Source: an uncultured Treponema sp. | GTDB lineage: Bacteria; Spirochaetota; Spirochaetia; Treponematales; Treponemataceae | Assembly (NCBI GenBank): GCA_937923945.1 | Contig: CALDWC010000169.1 | Location: 1 to 23,752, forward strand | Direction of reading: 5' to 3' | DNA: 23,752 nucleotides | Part shown: one piece after another, positions 8,205 through 14,497 of the stretch | How the letters are laid out: each line of letters begins with the position of its first letter | Position numbering within the stretch: the first letter of the stretch is position 1 | The notes under the pieces: generated by a model | What the model saw: the letters and a program-made list of their open reading frames with translations, nothing else | Databases searched by the model: none | What the model was told of the DNA's origin: nothing | Position numbers and translations under genes: made by a program

Positions 8205-9151
8205 TACTCCGTTCCCAAGTTTTCGACGACATAATCATACACCGTCCAAACACCGTCCCGCGATGAAAGCGAATACGTGTAGCGTTTTTTCTCTTTGAAG
8301 TTACTGTAGCTGAACCATTCGATGACTTTTACTTCCGCTTCGGTGTCGTTGTACGTCGTGCGCTCAATTTTAAAATCGCTCGGCAGCATCACAATACTTT
8401 GTTCGATTTTCGACTGGCGCAACTGCTGACGAAACTCATTCAACATTTGAATCCGTCCCATTTCGGATTCCGCTGTATAGCGTTTTGATTTTGAAGGATT
8501 TTTTTGAATCAAGCGTTCCAAATCAATATAGAGGAAAAACTGTTCCCAGTATGATTTTTGCCGAGCGTTCAACATGTAGGTAATTACTTGATCCGGCGGA
8601 ATTGCTTGCGCCTGTAAAATATCGTTGTTGCTTTCAGAAACCGGCAAAGTTCCAATCGAAAGTGGTCCCAACGACGGTTTGATTTCAAGCGTCAAACGAT
8701 TCGACAAGATATGCGCTTCGGATAAATCGCTTTTAAAACGAAGATCGGAAAAAAATGCACATTGCAGGATATACACGCCGGGTGTTTCAAACTTTAAAAA
8801 GTCTTTGGCGTTTTCAATAAATGAATAAGTTTCGCCCGGCTCCAAACTCACATCACGGAAGTACACACGGTTATTGGTGTTCATATTCCGAAGCCACGCT
8901 TCCGTTCGCGCAACATTTTTATTTTTTGTGTCTATCGCGGTAAAATCCAAGCTGAACTCGTGATTGTCGGCAAGTTTAAAATACACCGTTTCACCGCCTC
9001 GGTTGGTTAAACTGACCCGCACCAAAACGGCACTTCCGGCATCCGTGTAGTACACTTTTTTATCATGGTACGCAATATTCACCGAAAGATTTTGAGCAAA
9101 AAGGTAACTTGCCAACAAGGTGAATACGATTATTGTCAACTTTTTTTTCAT
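8204..9151 (-). CDS. exported protein of unknown function
   Basis: The 315-aa product has a cleavable signal peptide ending near LFAQ (17-20). Residues about 22-160 look like an immunoglobulin-like or BsuPI-like beta-sandwich (VLVRVSLTNRGGETVYFKL, then SLEPGETYSF and TPGVYILQCAF). Residues about 185-315 form a mixed helical and beta domain ending in WFSYSNFKEKKRYTYSLSS and a WTVYDYVV strand. I recognise no enzyme motif. The protein is probably periplasmic or surface-associated. GGAG seven bases before the ATG supports the start. It is translationally coupled to the receiver-like protein downstream. Confidence 0.7.
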   Translation of the reverse strand: MKKKLTIIVFTLLASYLFAQNLSVNIAYHDKKVYYTDAGSAVLVRVSLTNRGGETVYFKLADNHEFSLDFTAIDTKNKNVARTEAWLRNMNTNNRVYFRDVSLEPGETYSFIENAKDFLKFETPGVYILQCAFFSDLRFKSDLSEAHILSNRLTLEIKPSLGPLSIGTLPVSESNNDILQAQAIPPDQVITYMLNARQKSYWEQFFLYIDLERLIQKNPSKSKRYTAESEMGRIQMLNEFRQQLRQSKIEQSIVMLPSDFKIERTTYNDTEAEVKVIEWFSYSNFKEKKRYTYSLSSRDGVWTVYDYVVENLGTE

Positions 9152-9256
9152 TGTAATACTCCGTTATATCGATTTTCGGCAAAACGTAAAAAAAGTTAAA
9201 GATTTTTTATCATCGGTATGTTTTCGTATGAAGTTTTTTATAAAAAATAATCCATA

Positions 9257-9301
9257 AGGAGGCACTGATTAATTCAATCGAGAATTAATCAGTGCCCACC
9301 T
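9257..9301 (+). repeat. dispersed repeat copy 1, perfect 15-bp palindrome
   Basis: GGCACTGATTAATTC (9261-9275) and GAATTAATCAGTGCC (9282-9296) are perfect inverted repeats around AATCGA. AGG/CCT (9257-9259 with 9299-9301) extends the stem after a small internal loop. The left half is shared with the copies at 11535-11597 and 23698-23736. The right half differs from them and mirrors the left. Confidence 0.8.
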
Positions 9302-9309
9302 TTAAAATT

Positions 9310-9366
9310 TATTGTTTCGCAAATGTTCAGAATCTACCTTATTATACTGAACATAGAGAAACAATA
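9310..9366. repeat. large inverted repeat (two-part hairpin)
   Basis: TATTGTTTC (9310-9318) pairs with GAAACAATA (9358-9366), and inside it ATGTTCAG (9323-9330) pairs with CTGAACAT (9347-9354). This gives 17 pairs, a small internal loop and a 16-base terminal loop. It lies between the shared A and B segments of repeat copy 1 and is absent from copy 2, so it looks like an insertion. Confidence 0.65.
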
Positions 9367-9369
9367 TGT

Positions 9370-9408
9370 AAACGCTGTTAAACGGCATCAAGCCTTTAAT
9401 CAGCGTTT
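9370..9408. repeat. hairpin containing repeat segment B, 3' of the nuclease gene
   Basis: AAACGCTG (9370-9377) pairs with CAGCGTTT (9401-9408), continuing with TTAAA/TTTAA and GGC/GCC around loop ATCAA: 16 pairs with two single-base bulges. It begins ten bases after the stop of the nuclease gene on the minus strand. No U-tract follows, so it may stabilise the 3' end rather than terminate. Segment B (9370-9391) recurs at 11535-11556 with 20 of 22 identical bases. Confidence 0.6.
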
Positions 9409-9418
9409 CCATAACGAT

Positions 9419-9883
9419 TCAAAAATAATATTCAACAAAGCGAACTCGTTTTGTTTCGATTGCATTTTTAATTGCTTTTTCGCTCGCAGTGAGTTTACTG
9501 TCCCCCGTTTTTATTTCAATAAAAACTATTTCTTCAATTTCTTCAGCATTTTTACCATTTCCGACAAAGGCGACATAGTCAACCGGCGAGCCTAAAAACT
9601 TTAAACTTTTCGGGTTCACCGGAAAGTTAGGGAAAAAAGGTGCAAGCTGTTCATAAATTTGTCCGCGCAGTACGGCTTTTGACTTTTTCAGCGCATCGGA
9701 GCGCTCCCGCTTAATCCGACCGCCGCTTTTTAGTTTTTCAACGGTTTTTCCGACCAATACGCCCAATCCAAAAAACACCAGCACCGCCGTAGCAATACAC
9801 AATATTAAAAAACCGGTATCCGCCCCGAATAAAGCGACTATTTTATCAAAAACAGGCGTACCCTCCCTAATGGTGTCATTCAT
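9419..9883 (-). CDS. membrane-anchored endonuclease related to archaeal Holliday junction resolvase
   Basis: The 154-aa protein has one transmembrane helix (about 24-44), a basic segment (48-70) and a C-terminal PD-(D/E)XK-type nuclease-like domain. D102 in SPVDYVAF, and E123 and K125 in FIEIKTG, are the likely metal-site residues. The ending ETKRVRFVEYY also matches the Endonuc_Holl family (PF10107), whose real substrate is not established. I start at 9883, where GGAGGAG lies four bases upstream. A longer frame opens at 10030 but overlaps the peptidase gene and lacks family similarity. The gene overlaps the M15 peptidase by eight bases, so the two are probably coupled. Confidence 0.8.
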   Translation of the reverse strand: MNDTIREGTPVFDKIVALFGADTGFLILCIATAVLVFFGLGVLVGKTVEKLKSGGRIKRERSDALKKSKAVLRGQIYEQLAPFFPNFPVNPKSLKFLGSPVDYVAFVGNGKNAEEIEEIVFIEIKTGDSKLTASEKAIKNAIETKRVRFVEYYF

Positions 9884-10997
9884 GCAACTCCTCCGCCTCA
9901 AGACGGGAAATGTCCGCCTCGGTGTAAAATTCTTCCGTATCGGAAAACGTAAAATCGCAGGCAAAAATTTGGTCGGGGCGATATTCAAAGTGCATGGTAT
10001 CCCACAATGACCAGTATCCGCCCCAAACAAAACCGTGACGGTTAAACGCCTGAATTACGGCAAGAGGCGGCATCCATCGCTGAGCCGGCGTGAGCATAAA
10101 CCATTCGTCGTTGACGGTTGACTCCCAATACCAAAACGCATTCAGCTTTCCATACCGTTTTGCCATCACATCAACGGCAATGCCCAACGCATGTAAACTC
10201 AAAACGCCGCTGTATTCAATTGCCCGCCAGTTAAAACCATACACGGTGCGATGATTTGAAAAAAAACTTTTATATTTTTTATCTTTTTTCAAAGCGGAAA
10301 CTTCAGCGTTTACCGCTTTGAGGTTTGCGGCAATTTTATTATGCACGTAAACGGGATTTCCTAAAAATAAAACTTCCGTTATATTTTCTGTAATCGATTG
10401 CTCGGTAATTTCGCCGTAAAGTTCCGCAAAGAAAAAAGTGTTGTTTTTCAAGCTGCTGTGCTGTGAATTATTTTCCCGTTCCTCGGCAAAGAGCTTTGCA
10501 AACAATGCTTTGTCCTTGACCGGAACTTCGAAAATTCTTTTTTCATACTCATAAGTAAAAAAAGGACGGTATTTTTCTCCATCGTTTTTTTCAGTTTCCG
10601 GTAATATCCGTCCATCCGCCCAAAAAAAATTTTTCCCGTTGACTACAGTGAGCCATTCCCGGGTGCAGCTGTCAAAAAGCGGTTCCGACACTTCCGGGTA
10701 TCCGCGCTGCAATGCTTTTAAGTAAAGCCAAGGATTTTGCGCACCATGCAATGCAGAATCCGCTTTTCCGTCCGGAAACGTTTCAAGGGGATTGAGTATC
10801 ATCGGAAACGGAATATCAAGCTCCGGTAAAATCCGCCGCAGCTCATCGTAGGAAAATTCGGGAAGCGGTTCACGGGAAAGAGTGCTATCCGTTGTATTGT
10901 CCCCGTCCTTTGTGTTCAGTGGTTCAACCGCACATAAAAAAAACTTTTGTGCAAAAATAAAAAAGGCAACGAAACACACAAAAGCTTTTTTTTTCAT
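9876..10997 (-). CDS. exported M15-family peptidase (D,D-carboxypeptidase/endopeptidase-like)
   Basis: The 373-aa product has a signal peptide (about 1-23) and a long variable region. The C-terminal M15 fold carries the zinc motif SLHALGIAVD (267-276, giving H269 and D276) and the second motif WDTMHFEYRP (332-341, giving H336). The intervening GFVWGGYW (322-329) is characteristic of the VanY/L-Ala-D-Glu-type M15 subgroup. Such enzymes trim peptidoglycan stem peptides in the periplasm. The N-terminal 200 residues are not a domain I recognise. The ATG has only a weak purine stretch upstream. The gene is followed, with an eight-base overlap, by the nuclease-like gene. Confidence 0.87.
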   Translation of the reverse strand: MKKKAFVCFVAFFIFAQKFFLCAVEPLNTKDGDNTTDSTLSREPLPEFSYDELRRILPELDIPFPMILNPLETFPDGKADSALHGAQNPWLYLKALQRGYPEVSEPLFDSCTREWLTVVNGKNFFWADGRILPETEKNDGEKYRPFFTYEYEKRIFEVPVKDKALFAKLFAEERENNSQHSSLKNNTFFFAELYGEITEQSITENITEVLFLGNPVYVHNKIAANLKAVNAEVSALKKDKKYKSFFSNHRTVYGFNWRAIEYSGVLSLHALGIAVDVMAKRYGKLNAFWYWESTVNDEWFMLTPAQRWMPPLAVIQAFNRHGFVWGGYWSLWDTMHFEYRPDQIFACDFTFSDTEEFYTEADISRLEAEELHE

Positions 10998-11054
10998 TTT
11001 TCCAAATATAATAAAACCTGCAAAATATATCTTAACGATAGGCGATTATTCGAT

Positions 11055-11450
11055 CTATTTCGTTCCCAGTTTATCTTCAATTTTTTTCAAATCATTTTCC
11101 GCCAATTTGCGGTATTCCGGTTTCAGCAATGCACTTCCGGTGCCTTCAAAACGAGATAAAACTTGCCGCAGCAAAACCGCCGCCTGCTCATATTTTTTTT
11201 GCTTGATGAGAATATGCGCAATTTCAAATTCACCGATGTTGAGCACATTGGCGTCGGTTCCGAAACGGTCAAGCATAATTTCATAATATGCTTTTGCCCC
11301 GCGGTAATTATTGACATCGGCTTCCCGCTGCGCCAAAACGATTATTTCTTCATAGCCCAGCTCAAGAGGAACATCAGCCGATTTGGGGATATTTGCACAG
11401 GCAGTCAACGAACATAAAAGTAAAATAAAAAAAATATGTTTCATACTCAT
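11055..11450 (-). CDS. small TPR-like lipoprotein
   Basis: The 131-aa product has a signal peptide ending in SLTAC, so C18 is the expected lipidated residue. It is followed by helical repeats of tetratricopeptide type (about 34-62 and 72-98), for example NYRGAKAYYEIML and KYEQAAVLLRQVL. It may be a periplasmic scaffold; no specific partner can be named. It lies 57 bases upstream of the M15 peptidase on the same strand and probably starts that operon. Neither the ATG at 11450 nor the alternative in-frame ATG at 11444 has a Shine-Dalgarno. A promoter close upstream suggests a leader of only about eight bases. Confidence 0.78.
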   Translation of the reverse strand: MSMKHIFFILLLCSLTACANIPKSADVPLELGYEEIIVLAQREADVNNYRGAKAYYEIMLDRFGTDANVLNIGEFEIAHILIKQKKYEQAAVLLRQVLSRFEGTGSALLKPEYRKLAENDLKKIEDKLGTK

Positions 11451-11464
11451 AGTAACAGTTTTAT

Positions 11465-11493
11465 TTTATAAAGGTATCAAAATTAAATCAAGC
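11465..11493 (-). promoter_or_regulatory. promoter of the TPR lipoprotein / M15 peptidase / nuclease operon
   Basis: On the minus strand TTGATT (11493 down to 11488) and TAAAAT (11470 down to 11465) are 17 bases apart. The -10 ends 14 bases before the ATG at 11450, so the predicted leader is about eight bases with no ribosome binding site. Confidence 0.6.
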
Positions 11494-11534
11494 ACTTTTC
11501 AAATCAGTTTTTAAGGTTTTATACATTTAGTAAA

Positions 11535-11597
11535 TTGACGCCGTTTAATAGCGTTTAGAGATGCCCTCAATTTCTCGATTGAATTAATCAGTGTCTC
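11535..11597 (-). repeat. dispersed repeat copy 2 (inverted relative to copy 1)
   Basis: Read on the minus strand, segment A begins CACTGATTAATTCAATCGAG (11593 down to 11574). It continues to the GAGGGCATCT part shared with copy 3, then directly into segment B (11556 down to 11535), which matches 9370-9391 at 20 of 22 positions. The 3' part of segment A contains a small TCAAT-type hairpin. Confidence 0.75.
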
Positions 11598-11621
11598 TAT
11601 TACGGTGCTGCGTTTATGAAG

Positions 11622-11656
11622 AAAAAACGCCCTGCATTTACCGCAGAGCGTTTTTT
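11622..11656 (-). terminator. intrinsic terminator of glyA
   Basis: AAAAAACGCCCTGC (11622-11635) pairs with GCAGAGCGTTTTTT (11643-11656): 13 Watson-Crick pairs plus one mismatch that is a G-U wobble in the minus-strand RNA. The loop is seven bases. On the minus strand it begins nine bases after the glyA stop and ends in six Us. Confidence 0.9.
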
Positions 11657-11664
11657 GAAATCGA

Positions 11665-13185
11665 TTAGCAATATGTTTTTTTCAAAAAGTTCAAATCAAG
11701 GTTCGGGTACAACACAAATTCATGCAGGAGTTTTTTGACTTCGGCAATTACTTCCTTTTTTACACTTTCTTCAACGACAACGTTTGCTTTGCTCGGTTTG
11801 CCGCTCGGCGTTAAAGCCGGTTTTGAAGCGCTCAGCACTTTATGAATGAGATGTGCAATTTGGCGGCACTCTTTTTCGCCCATGCCGAGCGTTGTGATTG
11901 CAGCCGTTCCGATGCGCAAACCGCTTGTCCACCACGGACCGTTCGGGTCAAACGGCAAACTGTTTCGGTTTGACGTAATACCGCAATGTGAAAGCGCGGT
12001 TTCGGCTTGTCGACCGTTAATACCGTAGCCGGTTACATTCACCAGCATCAAGTGGTTGTCGGTGCCGTTGGTTTGCAGCTTCATACCAAGTTTCATGCAT
12101 TCGTCCGCCATTGCGGCACAGTTTTTCTGTACATTATGTGCATAGGTTTGGAACTCGGAACTTGCCGCTTCTTTGAATGCAACCGCTTTTGCCGCCATAA
12201 CGTGCGGAAGCGGACCGCCCAACATAAGTGGACACCCTTTATCGACGCTGTCGGCAAATTCTTTTTTACACAATACCATCGCACCGCGCGGACCGCGGAG
12301 CGTTTTATGCGTAGTCGTCGTTACGACATCAGCCCAGAGTACCGGGTTATATTCGCCTTCAAATACTTTTCCGGCAACAAGCCCCGCAAAGTGCGCCATA
12401 TCAACCATAAAGACCGCGCCGCATTTTTTTGCAATTTCGGAAAAACGCTTAAAGTTAATTTTCCGCGGATACGCACTGTAGCCCGCCAGCAAAATGAGTG
12501 GTTTTTCTTTCATTGCTTGCGCCTCAATCGCTTCATAGTCGAGTAAGCCGGTTTCTCTATCTACCGAGTACGGCACACTCACAAACATTTTCGCGGAAAC
12601 GTTTTGAACATAGCCGTGAGTTAAGTGTCCGCCCGAATAATAATCCAAACCCATCAGCTTTTGATTACCGAGCAATGCACGGAGTTCCGCCCATTCTGCC
12701 GGTGTTAAATCTTCCAATTTTTTAGTTTGAAGCTTTCCGTTGATTGTTTGCTCAAATTTTTTCATATAGGGTTCTTCAATACGAGCGTTCAAAATTGCCC
12801 AGTAGGCAACCATGTTGGCATCCGCCCCCGAGTGAGGCTGAACATAGGCGTGCTCCGCCCCAAAAATTTTGCACGCAAGTTTATCGGCTGCCATTTCAAC
12901 GGCATCGACGTTTTCACAACCGCCATAATAGCGGTGTTCGGGAAAACCTTCGGCATATTTATCCGTAAACAAGTTTCCCATCGCCGCCTGTACACTGAGC
13001 GACGAATAGTTTTCACTTGCTATAAGCTTTAAGTGTGTCCGCTGGTTTTCCAGCTCATTAACGACACTTGCCGCAATCTCGGGATACACCTTGCTGACCA
13101 AGTCCAAATTCGCAAGATAGGCAACCATGCCTACGTCATAGTTACTTCCCGTTTTATCGAGATACGATTTTAAACCGTTTTTCAT
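11665..13185 (-). CDS. glyA: serine hydroxymethyltransferase
   Basis: PLP enzyme converting serine plus tetrahydrofolate to glycine plus methylene-tetrahydrofolate, the main one-carbon source. With the ATG at 13185 the product is 506 aa; GGAGG sits five bases upstream, whereas ATGs at 13197 and 13215 lack ribosome sites. Family motifs include LKLIASENYSS (53-63), HRYYGGCENVD (84-94), HSGADANM (118-125) and the PLP-binding lysine K294 in TTTTHKTLRGPRGA. Compared with the usual length near 420 aa there is an extra segment (about 131-178) and a longer C-terminal part, as in chlamydial and treponemal enzymes. It appears to be a single-gene unit ending at a strong terminator. Confidence 0.95.
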   Translation of the reverse strand: MKNGLKSYLDKTGSNYDVGMVAYLANLDLVSKVYPEIAASVVNELENQRTHLKLIASENYSSLSVQAAMGNLFTDKYAEGFPEHRYYGGCENVDAVEMAADKLACKIFGAEHAYVQPHSGADANMVAYWAILNARIEEPYMKKFEQTINGKLQTKKLEDLTPAEWAELRALLGNQKLMGLDYYSGGHLTHGYVQNVSAKMFVSVPYSVDRETGLLDYEAIEAQAMKEKPLILLAGYSAYPRKINFKRFSEIAKKCGAVFMVDMAHFAGLVAGKVFEGEYNPVLWADVVTTTTHKTLRGPRGAMVLCKKEFADSVDKGCPLMLGGPLPHVMAAKAVAFKEAASSEFQTYAHNVQKNCAAMADECMKLGMKLQTNGTDNHLMLVNVTGYGINGRQAETALSHCGITSNRNSLPFDPNGPWWTSGLRIGTAAITTLGMGEKECRQIAHLIHKVLSASKPALTPSGKPSKANVVVEESVKKEVIAEVKKLLHEFVLYPNLDLNFLKKTYC

Positions 13186-13260
13186 AAATTCCTCCATAGT
13201 AATAATTCTACTCATTTTAAAAATAAAAAACTAGTCTGCCTTTTTAAAGAATATAAAGTA

Positions 13261-14313
13261 CTATTTCACCACGGCACGTTCGCTCACGCTTCGGATACGT
13301 TCTTCCCACGGCGACTGCACCCGGTTAACATCGGCAACCACAAAATACGCCCCGATGATTTTTCCAAACCAGTCCGTATTCGTTTTGTCCTTGCGCAATA
13401 TATACAGACATTCCGCTCCGTCAATACTAAACTTTCGGCAGCCATTAACCGGTTTGCCAGACGCATCGATCATGGAACCGGAGTCGCGGTAATAAATCTC
13501 GCCCGGTACGTCAAACCAGAAATATCCGTTTTTAATGCGGCTGTCGTTTACCGAAAAGCGGATTTCGATCGTGTCCGCATCGCGAGAAACGGATTTAATA
13601 ACCGGAATAGCCAAGCAGGTAACTTCATTCTTATTGGTCGACTTCGGCACCAAATACTGTATTGCAGCTTTTTCGGTTTCCTCTGCCGGTTGATCCTCAG
13701 TCGATTGTGCCGGCGCGGTTGCCTGATTTTCGGTGCTTTCGTTTTGTTTCTGCGACGCAGATTGCGTTTTCGCCGTTGCCTGAACCTGCATGCCGCTCAC
13801 TCGCACCGTTTTGGATGCAAAACCGCCGTCGGTTAAAGTAAGCTCTACGGTCCAATCGCCAAGCGGCACCGAGCCGTTTACACATTGCAACCGCTTGATA
13901 ACGAGTTTTTTCGCTTTCCGGTCCATTTCAACTATATTTTTGATTTGGGACCCTTCAAGCAGCCACATGTCTTTCGGCGATGCGATAAAGATTTTTTCAA
14001 TCATGTTTATATTCACCTCTTGTGAAACCGGCATATGGAAGGTAACAAACATTGTGCTTTTATTTTTCAGCGTATTCGGCCAAAACGAAGGTGAAATCTG
14101 TTCAGCAATCCACGAAACTTCACCGAAAGAAATTTCCGTTATCTTTTTTGTATCTTCTTCCGCAGGTTCCGTTTGCTCCACCGCAGCAGTATCGGTTGAA
14201 GTCACCGGAGCTGTTTCAGTCTCCGACGTTTCGGTTTCGGTTGTTTTCGGTGTTGACTTACAACCAAACAGTACTAATACCAGTAGTAACGCAATAAATT
14301 TCATTTTTTTCAT
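13261..14313 (-). CDS. two-domain lipoprotein of unknown function
   Basis: The 350-aa product has a signal peptide ending in LVLFGC, making C18 the likely lipidation site. A Thr/Glu-rich linker (19-56) leads to a beta-rich domain (about 57-178). A second Gln/Ser/Thr/Glu-rich linker (about 180-217) leads to another beta-rich domain (about 218-345) containing IEIRFSVNDSRIKNGYFWF and a WFGKIIGAYFVVADV segment. The layout suggests a tethered periplasmic or surface protein; I recognise no named family. GAGGAG upstream of the ATG supports the start. It is transcribed divergently from gltX. Confidence 0.75.
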   Translation of the reverse strand: MKKMKFIALLLVLVLFGCKSTPKTTETETSETETAPVTSTDTAAVEQTEPAEEDTKKITEISFGEVSWIAEQISPSFWPNTLKNKSTMFVTFHMPVSQEVNINMIEKIFIASPKDMWLLEGSQIKNIVEMDRKAKKLVIKRLQCVNGSVPLGDWTVELTLTDGGFASKTVRVSGMQVQATAKTQSASQKQNESTENQATAPAQSTEDQPAEETEKAAIQYLVPKSTNKNEVTCLAIPVIKSVSRDADTIEIRFSVNDSRIKNGYFWFDVPGEIYYRDSGSMIDASGKPVNGCRKFSIDGAECLYILRKDKTNTDWFGKIIGAYFVVADVNRVQSPWEERIRSVSERAVVK

Positions 14314-14332
14314 AAAAGTCTCCTCAATTTCT

Positions 14333-14348
14333 CCGCGATATATAGCGG
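14333..14348. promoter_or_regulatory. palindrome in the lipoprotein gene leader, possible operator
   Basis: CCGC-GATATATA-GCGG (14333-14348) is a palindrome except for its third base pair from the centre. It sits just downstream of the predicted start of the minus-strand lipoprotein transcript. It could be a repressor site or a small leader stem; nothing further supports a specific regulator. Confidence 0.3.
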
Positions 14349-14357
14349 GGTATATAA

Positions 14358-14386
14358 ATTATAGTAAATTATTTTATAAAAGTCTA
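14358..14386 (-). promoter_or_regulatory. promoter of the lipoprotein gene
   Basis: On the minus strand TAGACT (14386 down to 14381) and a perfect TATAAT (14363 down to 14358) are spaced 17 bases apart. The predicted start near 14351 gives a leader of about 38 bases containing the Shine-Dalgarno. Confidence 0.65.
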
Positions 14387-14440
14387 GGTCATCGTAAAAA
14401 ACTCATGAATGTTTTTTGTAATATCTTCTCAATCCTTGAC

Positions 14441-14469
14441 TTGCTTTTTTTGTATATTTCGTTTATAAT
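14441..14469 (+). promoter_or_regulatory. promoter of gltX-glyQS
   Basis: TTGCTT (14441-14446) and a perfect TATAAT (14464-14469) are 17 bases apart. The predicted start near 14476 leaves a leader of about 22 bases with GAGGAG. A better -35 match, TTGACT at 14436-14441, is spaced too far away at 22 bases. Confidence 0.7.
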
Positions 14470-14497
14470 TATTCTATTTTATGAGCGAGGAGTAATC

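Noticed and set aside
9323..9595. Plus-strand frame across the hairpin region and into the nuclease gene
   Set aside because: It crosses inverted repeats, has no ribosome site, and its second half is the shadow of the minus-strand nuclease gene.
9884..10030. N-terminal extension of the nuclease gene up to 10030
   Set aside because: It would overlap the M15 catalytic region by about 150 bases. The ATG at 9883 has GGAGGAG and gives the expected short N-terminus with one membrane helix.
13790..14497. Long open extension upstream of gltX
   Set aside because: It runs antisense through the 14313 lipoprotein gene; the GluRS N-terminus, the promoter and GAGGAG all place the start at 14498.
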